From positions 1,736,001-1,800,000 of the forward strand of contig CM026424.1 in assembly GCA_014871385.1 (NCBI GenBank): a stretch of DNA of 64,000 bases. Reading direction: 5' to 3'. This DNA comes from Ceratodon purpureus (lineage: Eukaryota > Streptophyta > Bryopsida > Pseudoditrichales > Ditrichaceae). Positions 11,585 to 21,573 of the stretch are shown piece after piece; position 1 is the stretch's first letter, and each line of letters opens with the position of its first letter. The notes beneath the pieces are model-generated. The model was given only the letters and a program-made list of their open reading frames with translations, searched no databases and was not told where the DNA came from. The position numbers were made by a program, and so were the translations under genes.

Positions 11585-14500
11585 CTATCTTGGGTTATCG
11601 TTGCTTTCAGATCCAGTGAAGGGTGCCGTTGTGGGGGGGAAGAAGGGAGTCATAAGCATCGGATTGTAGAACATGGGTGGTGGAGACGGCCACACATTTG
11701 AAGTGGGTGGTCGGAATGGAGTTGATGAGGTTGCATGCGACATGTGTGGGTGGAGGTGGGCTGGACGTTGTACATCTCTGCCGAAGGTGGAGAATGCTGT
11801 GCCTGCTCCTCGTTGCAAATCTACTGCGGAGTTGGTGGCACATCTGCCTGCTGCGGCGTTGCACATCAGCTCAGCAGTAGTGCCGCTGCCCCAAACCCCC
11901 TGCGGCCCGCCACCTTGTATCATCTCCGCTGCTCTGGCGTCCCATCCCTCCGCCCCTGTAGGGTTCTGTAGCGACGCACAGCTCCCTACGAAGGTGCTGC
12001 TCCCGGCAAGGTTGCTTTGTGGGTTGTGCCGCCTTCCTCGTCCTCCCCCCGCAGCCCTCCTCTCAGCTTGAAGGCGCTCCTTTTCCAGCCGCTTGGCTGC
12101 ACGTTCAGCCTTCCTTTGATTCACAGCTGCGATGCGCTCCTCTTTTTCTCTCCTTCGAGTTTCTTTGTTTGCAGCTCTCTCTTCAGCTTTGCGCTTTGCT
12201 GCTTCTTCATTCTCTTGTCGCTTTGCTAGAAGTTGCTCACATGCAGAGATGTAGTCTTCTGAGGTCAAGATATGGGATTTTGTGAAATCCAATAGTGGTT
12301 GCTGACGCTTTCTTTTTCGAGCTGGAATAACCTCTGGAAGGGCTAGAAATGAGCTGAAATTTTGATCTTCATTTCGCTCTTGCAGGGTCGACTCAAAATC
12401 TGGATCAATGTTCACAGCCCTGTCTTCCACTTCGTGAGTACTTTCCTCTGCATTAGGAACATTCACATAGTACCTAGGTTCTCGATCTTGCTCTACATTG
12501 GCATTGACGTCATTGCTCGCTGCTGCAGATGGGCCCTCACCGAAGTCTCCCGCAGCAAAAGCGTTGCCTGCTGTGCCGGTACCTAAACCCCATCCCAAAC
12601 CCTCAGTCGTCACATGTTAGGATTTGCGCAGAGCCTGCTTTGCTGCAGCTGTCGTTATTGTCATTTTTGCAGTTAACATCGAAGTGATTAGCAGTCAGAA
12701 GTAATTAGGAGGTTTTGGTTCGGAGTAAAGCCAAGTACCCACCCTCACTTCGTAAGTTTCGATGGCAGCGATGGAGTTCAAGTCAGTTGAATTTAGTGGC
12801 AGCGAGTTCAAGTCAGCGAGTTCAAGGCAGCGAGTTCAAGTCAGCAGGCTACAATAAGTGTTAAGATACATTGGCAAACAGCTATCGAATTATGCGTCCG
12901 TAGAAGGAGTTCTTTACTGCAAGCCACATTTTCAGCAGCTTCTCAAACTCACCGGAAGTTACGATAAGAGCTTTGAGCACAAAGCTACGGATGGTTCGTG
13001 TTCATAAATTAAACTGTAGTTGGTTCATTATTTCGTTTCAACCGAATAAAGCACAGATGCTGTTAGTTTCCTAGTCTGCATGTGGCTGTCTTGTGGATAC
13101 GAGGTTTTATGCGCTCTGTTCCGGTGGCTTAAGCAGTCATTAACTTAACTGGGTTTGCATTTTTCTACATTGGGTGGTTAACAGGATTGAAAAAGCAGGG
13201 TTCCGAGAAGTCAGAGGTATGTTAACTATTGTGCCTTTTTATTTTGTGAATCTACATACTGTAGCAATGTAACCATGGTCTCAGTACCCTCACTTTAGGG
13301 TTCCAGTTCACTTGTAGTTTAGTTTGTCAATATTTAGCCTTCCTAAAGCTCGCAAGTCGCAGCTGCCTTGATCGACTAATTCTAAAAAGCAGGAACACTT
13401 AGGAACACTTAGGATTCTCATCGAACATCATGTATCACACATATAGTTGAACTGGGGATTCTGGCCAGATTCTTCCTCTGGAATTCAGTAATCGATTCTG
13501 GGCCACCTCATGGTTTTGGTTACTAAGACTTAGGGTTCTCGTGAATATGCAGGTGCCTGTGTTTTAAAGGCTTCAAATGCAGATTCTGACGAGTATGCTA
13601 CTGTAGTTTCCAAGTCGCTGGAAATTTTCTTGGATTGCCAGCCCTCTCTGTACGGTATGTTTAATTTCAATTAGTTGCGTCTTTGTTTCGTTTGTACTCT
13701 ACATTTCAAACAAGTCACAATGGTTCTATAGTCACCCTCTATAATGACTCTAGATTCATTCAGGTCGAAGTTGACTTCTTTTCTCTCCTGCTGGTTCAAT
13801 TGCTGGTTTCACTATCTGTGTCATTCTTTCATGCTGTCGTTGATGAACTGTTTAATAATATGTTATTCATTGACTGTCAAGCAGAAGAGTCCCGTTAGTC
13901 TCACACAACTAATAAGATTAAATTACAAATAATGTTACATGTATCTCTAATAAAATCCGCTAAGTACTTCAATCGCTTTGAAGTCAGAGTGAAAGAACGG
14001 TGTTTAATTACATGCATGCTGATAGATTGGGTGGGATGTACTGATCGCAGAAACTATGCTCCCCATTCCGACGACAACCAGAGGTGTTGTAACATTCTAC
14101 CCCAAAAGTCAGATTCAGGTCCTTCAATCATTGCCATTTTTGAGTTATGTTCTTTAGAAAGCTTCGTGACAGAAACTGGTTATTCAGATCTCTTAACGAC
14201 GTCTGGACTAATATAGGTTTTCAAGGTTTTCAAGTTTCTTACCTCTGGCTCTAATTGCTGCAACCTGCTCATCGTCCTCACCTTGCTCGCTGTCGTCTCC
14301 ATCAGAGGCGGAGGATCCCTCTTCAGCTCCAGCTTGGAAATTAGCCGATGGGCCCATATCCCCTGCCAACGCGCCCTTGTCGAGGGGCCAGATTCCTGTC
14401 CGCCTGAAGCCTGCTTTGATGTTGTTTACTGTGAGTGCCTGTCCGAGAGCTTGAGCGGTCCACTCGCACAGTAAGCTCTTCTCCACCTTCTTGTTTGTTT

Positions 14501-17347
14501 GACCCCTCATCCAGTTGTCTCGGATCCTTCTAAATGCCGCTTTAAAAGGTGCGAAGCAAGTCTTGTCGAGAGGTTGCAAAGCATGCGACGTGTGTGATGG
14601 TAGAGTTATAACGTCAATGCCGTGTTGCATGCAAGTTTTTGCGACTTCCATTGTAACATGTGATGTGTGGCCGTCAACTATGAGCAGATGCCTGTTCACA
14701 GGTGAAACCCCAGGACCATCCTCCAATTTCTTCAGAAAGTGAGCAATCCAGCTTTCAAAGAGGAACTTCGTCATCCACGCATTGTGTTGAACTCCCATGA
14801 GAGCTCTAGGTTCGCATCTCTCAACCACGTTTGATGTAAAATTTTTGCCCTTTACAATGTAAAAATTGGGAATCTTTCCACCTGCTGCGTTGATACATGA
14901 AAGTACCGAAATGTGCTCCCTTTGATCAGGTGTGATGGAATTCACTAACTTGCTGCCCTTCTTTGCCAAGACCATTGCTCCACCGTTCTTTGCCCCTTGG
15001 ACACCAGACTCGTCACAGTTCCAGATATGGGACTGTGGATAATTGTGAGTTGAGTACATGTATTCTAGATTAGCATAAAAGCCTTCTACAATTTCAGGAC
15101 ACAAGCCTCGAGCACGGGCAACTGCAAGTTCTTGAGACTTACGGAGTGAAAGTTCAGGATGCCGATTTCGAAAGCTTCTCAACCAGCCGCTGCCAGGTAG
15201 GCCCTTTGCAGTCCAAGGTGTTTGTCGTGCTTGAGTAGCTTGTGCTACTTTAACTCTCAAATCTGTAGGTGTCAATGGATTACCAAGCTCTTGCATTTTG
15301 AAGATGAACTCCACTAATTTCCCTTCTTCATCTTGTTTCAAGGTTGGGCGTATACCTCTCTGTCGCCCAGATGTCGTCGCCCACAAGTGGTTGCGGAGCG
15401 ATGTGGCAGGTATGTTATACATTCTTGCAGCCTCCCGAATTTTCAGCCCATCGTCTTGAATTGCTGATAGTGCTTGCTCCAACTGCGCATCTGTCCAATT
15501 TCCGTTCTTCTTGAGTTTTAACGGCCTGGTGCTTGCTGATGCAGGTGCCCTGCTCCGGAGCTCACCGCCACCCCTACAGCCAGATGTTGCCCTCTGTCGA
15601 ATCCGACCAACCTGCAATATAAACCTAGGTACACATTAGTTTAATTCTAATTCTGAACATCGAAGTAATTAGCAGTCACAAAAGTACTAGCACACATGTT
15701 CCAACTGGATTGTCTGATGGAGGATCACTCGGGCTGGCAAATTGTGTTTGTTGACAACGAGAACGACACACTTCTTCTCGGTGACCATCCCTGGGAGTGA
15801 GTCCTCACATCCAGAAACTGGATTTAATGACCTTCATTTAGGCTTCGTTTAAATCACATGAGTATTACTTGAGTGGTCATTCATCATATCCGTGTCTTTT
15901 TCCATTGACAAATTTTGATGCAAGTGCAACTTTACCTCTGTTGACTAACCTGCGCATATTTTTTCGGAATCATGCAGTGAGTTTCTAAATTGCGTCCGCT
16001 CTGTCAAAATCCTGTCAACCGCGGAAGTGGCTCAAATGAGCCAGGAGAGCCTAAACATGGAGGTAACCAGCTACAGGGGGTAACCTTCTACATGGGGTGA
16101 ACTATGCTTCTGCTGGAGCAGGCATTCAGGAAGAATCCGGCCAAGTCTTCGTAAGGATCAACCTGTGAAATTCTTTTTCCTGATTACTATATATGCTCCA
16201 AAAGACGACCGTAGAAGATTCTGACAATGTGAGTTATATTTCCTGGCTGTGATGGCTAACGCTGTGGATTCGTGTTCAGATCGGCCGTGTTACAATGTCA
16301 CAGCAATTCGATCACTTTACGATAACGAAGCAGCAGATTGCTCTGATGATTGGACAACAAGGGATGGAAAAACTGATTCACAACGGCATCTACTCTTTCA
16401 CAGTTGGAGGTAACGATTACATCAACAACTACATGGCTCTCACATCCAACACCAAAAACATGTACACACTTCCTCAATACCTAGACCGACTAATCACTCT
16501 CTTCAGAGGGCAGATTAAGTTACAATATTCAATCACCTTCAATCACCTGCTCACTATTTTTAAGTACCATGTCGATTATTCGTTTATGAGACAATGAATC
16601 TAAGCTGTAAAAATGACAATCTGCTTGCAGACAGCATATGGTTCGGGATGAGAAAATTCATTATTTCCACGATGGGCCTATCGGTTGCGCTCCTTCTGTG
16701 CTCTCCACAAGAAGCAAGAATGGGGAGTGCGTCCAAGTGGTGAACGACTACGCCATCAACTTCAACAATGCCTTGAAGCCCATGTTGGAGAGCGTTCAAA
16801 CTGAGCTTCCAGGCTCTGTGATTTTCTACGCTAACGCTTTTGGTGTCGTCAAGTCGATCATTGACAACCCCTTGAAATATGGTACAGTTTATATTTTCAG
16901 ATACTAGCTTAATGCTATTTCAGAACTCTAATGCTAGCAGCGAAGAAGAAGTGTCGAGTATTCTCTGAGAAATTTACAGAACGAAGTCTCTGTGTCCTAA
17001 TAGTTTTGTAAATTGATAGGAGTAGTTGCCGGTTTAACTTAGAAATGCTGTACCTGGTGTTGTGTTGAAGCTTGTTGACGGCAACTAAGTGGTTGCTCAC
17101 CGAGTTCTTCATGTTCCCCTTCCTGTCCATCAGCTTCCTCGCTCTGGGATTGTGCAGGCTCTTGCGGTTGCTGTCCACACATGGATGGGTACCCTTGAGA
17201 TTGAATCTCCTCATGTGGTCCTCGATGCTCATCTTCCTCTCTAGTATGTAATCGCAGTGAAGGAATTCGACCTCTTCGCCTTTGTCTACTGCTACTTGCC
17301 CTCTGTGACATTAGTTCATCAAAACTCAGATTATCATCATCCTCCAT
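11585..17347 (-). CDS. Pogo/Tigger-type DDE transposase, three predicted exons, 886 aa
   Basis: Predicted exons: 17347-17054 (ATG start, donor CAG|GTACAG), 15611-14243 (acceptor TATTGCAG, donor AGAG|GTAAGA) and 12582-11585 (acceptor GGTTTAG). The phases join without a break: 294+1369+998 nt. Domains: an acidic, Gln-rich N-terminus; a psq-type helix-turn-helix at about residues 130-175 ([11 protein letters not shown]...AARMYNIP); a CENP-B/Tc5-type second DNA-binding helix with [17 protein letters not shown] at about 240-257; and a DDE_1 catalytic core with Asp 298 (NCDESG), Asp 411 (LIVDGHTSH) and Asp 447 (LQPLDK), a DDD triad with 35 residues between the last two. Exon 3 adds [11 protein letters not shown], a nuclear-localisation-like stretch, and a long Lys/Glu/Arg/Ala coiled coil, the usual tail of large plant pogo-type proteins. 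The enzyme would cut at the terminal repeats and insert at TA. No internal stop is seen, so it may be functional. The catalytic exon is certain; joining exons 1 and 3 is inference. Confidence 0.75.
12779..12845. repeat. Short tandem repeat, GCAGCGAGTTCAAGTCA-like units
   Basis: Four to five imperfect units of 11-17 bp containing CAGCGAGTTCAAG lie next to the captured LIM fragment in transposase intron 2. Confidence 0.6.
12875..13215 (+). pseudogene. Captured WLIM (LIM-domain) gene fragment inside transposase intron 2
   Basis: The exon at about 12886-12989 encodes [18 protein letters not shown] followed by [18 protein letters not shown]. This is the end of the first LIM domain of plant two-LIM actin-bundling proteins, where the consensus is close to [18 protein letters not shown]. 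It follows an AACAG acceptor-like site. A second short exon at about 13184-13215 ([11 protein letters not shown]) follows GGTTAACAG in matching phase and ends at a GTATGT donor, so the intron between them was carried along. The first zinc-binding half, linker and LIM2 are missing. It lies opposite to the transposase and within its intron. The LIM assignment rests on the motif and is good; its status as captured host DNA is inference from position. Confidence 0.65.
13555..13653 (+). pseudogene. Unidentified exon-like fragment inside transposase intron 2
   Basis: Following a TATGCAG acceptor, one frame stays open across about 99 bases, encoding [18 protein letters not shown] and then [16 protein letters not shown], and ends at GGTATGTTT, a usable donor. 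The frame reads like a helical segment of a eukaryotic protein. I cannot name the family. It may belong to another captured host gene. Confidence 0.35.
15705..16062 (+). pseudogene. Captured auxin response factor (ARF) PB1-domain fragment inside transposase intron 1
   Basis: Two exons with their intron. Exon A (15705-15796) encodes [18 protein letters not shown] and then TLLLGDHPW; exon B (15978-16062), after a TGCAG acceptor in matching phase, encodes [14 protein letters not shown] and then [15 protein letters not shown], ending at a GTAACC donor. This is the C-terminal half of the ARF type I/II PB1 interaction domain, including the acidic OPCA-like motif (VDNEND...GDHPWDEF) that docks Aux/IAA and ARF partners. 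The DNA-binding domain, middle region and PB1 N-terminal half with the conserved Lys are missing. Retention of the intron shows DNA-level capture, not a cDNA copy. Family assignment is strong; no promoter or start is visible. Confidence 0.8.
16100..16885 (+). pseudogene. Captured GDSL esterase/lipase gene fragment inside transposase intron 1
   Basis: Three exon pieces with introns. The first (about 16100-16154) encodes [19 protein letters not shown] and ends at GTAAGG. The second (about 16280-16518) encodes [13 protein letters not shown], block III with the oxyanion Asn. The third (about 16631-16885) encodes [10 protein letters not shown], then after a one-base shift GPIGCAPS, and runs to DNPLKYG at a GTACAG donor. 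Order and spacing follow plant GDSL lipases. The catalytic Ser block (GDS) and the last exon with the Asp-His pair are absent, and the frame changes between ISTMG and GPIGC because a base is missing, so no active enzyme can be made. It lies directly after the ARF fragment in the same orientation. Confidence 0.8.
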
Positions 17348-17684
17348 TTCTGAAACTATGTGTGTGCATAATCTGTTTACAATCTGAAGTTGCAAATGAA
17401 GCACTCTAAACTCATCAAACTAAACAAGTCGAAACCAATTTGTGAACAATGAGAATTGAAATATGAATGCAAAACAATTGGAAATCGTGCACTGCATTTC
17501 AAATTAATGCACAAGCCGCACATTGGTTTATGAGTAGGCCGCCACTATTAACCAACTAATTTTACTGAATAATCTGTTCTGCATCAAGTAATAAATGCCC
17601 CACACTTGTTTCATAACTACCCAGCCAATCATCCAAAAAGTGCCATACCACTTTTGTAGAAATGCATGATGTCATCCAAAACTT

Positions 17685-17829
17685 GTATAGTTCCATTCAA
17701 AAATGGCGCAATTTTCATCCACGGCTACAAGCCGTCACTTTTTACACATTAACTGATCAGTTCTTGAACACCCTACGTTGTTACTAGAGCTCCATTTTCG
17801 GCACTGCGCCATTTTTGGACGTTCTACGA
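17685..17829 (-). repeat. Right terminal inverted repeat with a subterminal copy
   Basis: The terminal repeat is 17805-17829 (read on the minus strand: TCGTAGAACGTCCAAAAATG followed by GCGCA), with TA at 17830-17831. About 100 bases inward, 17696-17710 holds AAAAATGGCGCAATT in the opposite orientation, so this end forms a subterminal palindrome that could be a second transposase binding site. Confidence 0.65.
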
Positions 17830-17831
17830 TA

Positions 17832-18413
17832 GGCGTCAAATTTTCAGCAAGTAACCATTTTCAAACACATGTGTGGCCACGACATTGCTTTTAACTTTTC
17901 AATTAGTGCAAAATTTTGAAATACTCTCATCCATTCAATACAAAGGGAACTATGTATAGAATGGTGTGCCTTATCAAACACTGGTGTTTGATTTTACAGT
18001 AGACAAGTTTGTAGTTTGTAGCAATGGAGCCACCAAAGTTGACCAAAATTTGACCAAAATTTGACCAAAAAGACATAACCGTGGATTGCTTCAGAACATC
18101 TTTTCCCACCTTTGCGAAAACACATGGCATACTTATACAGGTGTTAATCCCTGAATGTGTACTGCATAGTACAAAGTGACAAGGCCACTCAGTAAAAATA
18201 TGTACGCTTAGACCTAGCATTTAGATACGGTGTGGACAAACATGCAACCCAAGGACAGGAAGCTGTGTAGGGTGTTTGTAGTGCCTGTAGAGTGTTATGA
18301 TGCAGAGTTGGTATTGTCAACTGACAACTCTGTAGGTGGGAGAGACCACACAGTGATCAGAATTTTCTGTGCGGTAATCTACGGTAACACCATAGCTCGT
18401 TCGCCACATGGCA

Positions 18414-18500
<87 letters not shown>

Positions 18501-19570
18501 GAAAGATAGGGTTGTCTCTAAAAATAGAAATATCTGAATTTTTGTTTCTTTAGCAAAAAATCAGTAAAATGATCTTAAATGGCTTTGAAATAACTAAATA
18601 TTGCAAATACTAATTTACTCAATTTTTACATTTTTGCATCCAGAATTTTCTAATTTGTAGGTTTTTAAATTTTAGGATTATTTTTGGACAAACATGCTAT
18701 GGCACTACTGTACTTGAGTCCATGTAATGTCGAGAAATTTACTTGAGTCAAAAAGAAAACCAAAATAATGTAAACTGAGTGACCCAACAGAATGAAATTG
18801 AGCACACAGTATCAATCCGTTCTGAATTTGAAGGTAAAAACAAATACTACGCTTAAACTTGCATATTCCGCAAGCTTTCTCCCTCTGACTGTAGCTGATG
18901 CTCAAAACCATCCACTCCAATATTCAACCTACTCAAACTCTTGCTGGGTCCCTTAACTGATGATGACCTCAGGCTTACTCTTTGACAATAAGAGGTTGTT
19001 GACAAGATGAGGTTCTACAACTTGCTCCAACTCTTACTCGACTGGTTTTTGAGTTTGAAGGAAGCTTTTGATGCACAGATATCCTTGAGTCAGCTTTGCC
19101 GTACTAAAACCTTGGTCCAATGTTGCTATCGATCAGGCCTGACTTCCATGACACTGCACAGTACCCTCTAACATGTCTTGCAAACCCTTTGTGAATTCTT
19201 TGAATTCTTTGTTATATTTCCATTGTAAAAGCATTCTACAAGAACTATCCTATTAATTTTTTTGCTTTGTAGGACCTTCACTTCTATATAAAATGTCCAT
19301 GCCAAAAAATAAAAATTATATTTTTGATGAAGTATTTAATTTTATTCTTTTAATCTGTGAAAAAAATAAATGAGAGATATATGTGATGATTTTTGAACAC
19401 TTGATTGCATCAATATATAAGAAATGTCATTGTTCATATCCATTGTATGAAAAAGATGCATATTATGGAGGTAAAAATCTCACTAGCAATACATTCTATA
19501 TGCATTTGTGAATACTCTCAACTTCAAACTTTTGTCAAATCTCGTACTCAAGACTAGATGAAATCTCATA
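17832..19570. other. Intergenic DNA, no gene seen
   Basis: AT-rich flank of the pogo-like element with no supported gene. It contains the AT microsatellite listed separately. Confidence 0.5.
18419..18498. repeat. (AT)n microsatellite, about 40 units
   Basis: An uninterrupted run of alternating A and T of about 80 bases. A Tyr-Ile repeat in one frame across it is only the translation of the microsatellite. Confidence 0.95.
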
Positions 19571-19672
19571 CTCCCTCTGTCCCATAATGACTTTCTCATA
19601 GGTTCTCTCAAATCTACCTCCGCACGTAGATTTGAGAGAACCTATGAGAAAGTCATTATGGGACAGAGGGAG
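19571..19672. mobile_element. Stowaway-type MITE, 102 bp, perfect palindrome
   Basis: Two 47-bp arms are exact reverse complements of each other around an 8-bp centre (CTCCGCAC). The ends begin CTCCCTCTGTCCCATAATGA, the classic Stowaway terminus, and TA flanks both sides (19569-19570 and 19673-19674). Stowaway MITEs are moved by mariner-like transposases. The absence of any mismatch between arms suggests recent insertion or recent arm correction. A transcript would fold into a perfect hairpin. Confidence 0.9.
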
Positions 19673-19674
19673 TA

Positions 19675-21134
19675 CTTCGCAGTAGCCTTCTGTATAAAAA
19701 TTGAGCTTGATGGATATTAAGTAAGCCACGTGTCACGGAAAGGATATTCTTAAATTTTATATTGAGTCAAAAGAAGATTACTATATTCACTTCTCAAATA
19801 CAAAAAATCTCATGAAAAATCTCAATTAACTTGCCAAAATTTCAATTCAAAAGTAGACTATGCAAGAGTTTCAAGAGAGTTTGCAAACTGGGGTTGCAAG
19901 ACTTTCTAGAGGGTACTGTACTTACAGTGCTGTGACATAAATTCTGTTGTGAAGCTCACTTGAAACTTTTTTTCTTTCAAAAAAATATGATTTTTGATTG
20001 GTGCCACACATGCAGAAATTATCTTTTGATTGTGAAATTTGGTATGTAGGACTATCTCCTTGTCATCAACATCTGTAACAAGTTTCATGGAAAAATAACA
20101 GATAGAATTTAAATAGGTGGTGATTTTTTCCATGTATGACGTGGAAATGGAGGTGCACATTGACTATGACGATGTCCAAGTTATATTGATTTCAACACCT
20201 GAATCTGATTACAAGGCGATTGTTTCGTATACACATCATTAATTATAATTATCAAGGGGAATTTGGGGCCTACGCTTTAAAAAAAAAAACAAAAAAAAAC
20301 CACAAGACCCCAAAATGGGGAGGGCCAAGAAAATGGACACATCCAAGCTACGCTCTTTGGGGAAAAATAAAGAGACCCTTAATGAATATATTCTTGGCGG
20401 TTGTAGGCATTTCAATAGAGGCACTCATGGACAAGTGGTGGTTAGAGGATGGTTTACCTTATGTCTTTGACATAGTTCATGGTAAATCACAGAATTTGGA
20501 TGTGACACACTGCACCGAAGTCGTCTCTGCAAAGTATCTCTGCAAAGTACCATTCTGTACTGTATGTCTGCAGTCAACAAATACCAGGTCATGCATCCGA
20601 ATTCCAAAATATTCTAACCTCCTTTTGGGGAGGAGTTTAAACATTTAAACTAATCTCTCAGCATAGAAATCCCCCACCAATCTTAATTATCACTTATATG
20701 GTAGCTCCAGACCCTGTAGAAAACCAGCCACCTGATAAACCAGCGTCTCTGTTTTACTTCCTTTACAGCATTCAGCAGAAGCTCCAAAACAGGATTATGA
20801 ATTGATCTTCGGTTCCATGGCATTGTTCATGTGAAAATTCATGAATTTGATGCACAATAGTCCATTTGCCAGCTTCTCTCCTACAAACATGTATGATGAC
20901 AGAAAATTCTTGGGCGATGTGTTATGCGAAGGAGAATTGATTGTAGGAATGGAAACAGATCAGACAGAGTGCTAGATGATAGACGTTGGGCATTCAATCA
21001 GACCTTACAGCTAGAAATGGTTACAACCCTGCTGTAATTTCCTCCAACCCCTCTGCCAGCTCTATGTAGATCTTCCCGGCCGGTGTGTAATCTTGTGCAC
21101 CATCTCCATCCGTGCGCAGTAGCTGGACAGAAAG
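19675..21134. other. Intergenic DNA, no gene seen
   Basis: AT-rich, with an A-rich run near 20,280-20,300. An open frame at 20,220-20,648 has no recognisable features. Confidence 0.45.
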
Positions 21135-21573
21135 CTAAGGTAGAATGACCTTAAACCGCTCGAATAAGGAATTGAGCGTGGTTCTGGACTTCGAGTGCAT
21201 GACGTGAAATTTTTCTTCGAAGTGGAAACAGGAGGGAGAGTGAATGCAGAAATTTCCAGAATTAAATAGCGAAAACTAAATTTACTACAAATTTTTGAAG
21301 CGAAAAGTGTACATGACCTTAAAGTGATCAGTAGACTCTCCTTTTTATCCGGCAGACGAGTACTTTGTGGCGCTCACGCATGTAGCTAAAACCGTGCAAA
21401 ATAGAGTTAATGAACCATGAACCATGAACCAACCACCTCCCTACACATGTCCATATCGAGTCACTATTTATGAAATTGCTGTGCACGCAATAAGGTCACG
21501 CCATGGGCGGCTACAGGAGCGGTCTACCCTGCGCTTCTGGGGGGCCGCGCGGTTTAAGGTCATTCTACCTTAG
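21135..21573. mobile_element. Inverted-repeat (MITE-like) element, about 440 bp
   Basis: CTAAGGTAGAATGACCTTAA plus ACCGC at 21135-21159 recurs as an exact 25-base inverted copy at 21549-21573. The interior has no coding sequence. I could not settle a target duplication, so the superfamily is open. Confidence 0.6.

Larger units (their letters stand above)
11074..17829 (-). mobile_element. Pogo-like (Tc1/mariner superfamily) DNA transposon carrying host gene fragments
   Basis: Inverted repeats at 11076-11098 and 17805-17827 agree at 21 of 23 positions, with core CGTCCAAWAATGGCGCA. TA lies outside both ends (11072-11073 and 17830-17831), the expected target duplication for this superfamily; the outermost bases TAGTAG and TCGTAG look like diverged copies of the pogo end CAGT. 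Inside, on the minus strand, is a pogo-type DDD transposase. Both of its predicted introns contain spliced-gene fragments of host origin on the plus strand: ARF and GDSL lipase in intron 1, and WLIM plus one unidentified exon in intron 2. The total of about 6.76 kb is several-fold longer than ordinary pogo elements. That the element is one unit is inference from the repeats and TA pair. Confidence 0.8.

Noticed and set aside
11673-12285. Plus-strand open frames opposite transposase exon 3
   Set aside because: Complement of the coiled-coil and Gly/Ala-rich coding sequence; low-complexity Leu/Ser/Phe content and no domain.
18230-18553. Open frame with a long Tyr-Ile repeat
   Set aside because: Translation of the AT microsatellite.
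20220-20648. 142-residue plus-strand frame
   Set aside because: Begins in an A-rich run and has no recognisable motif; likely chance.
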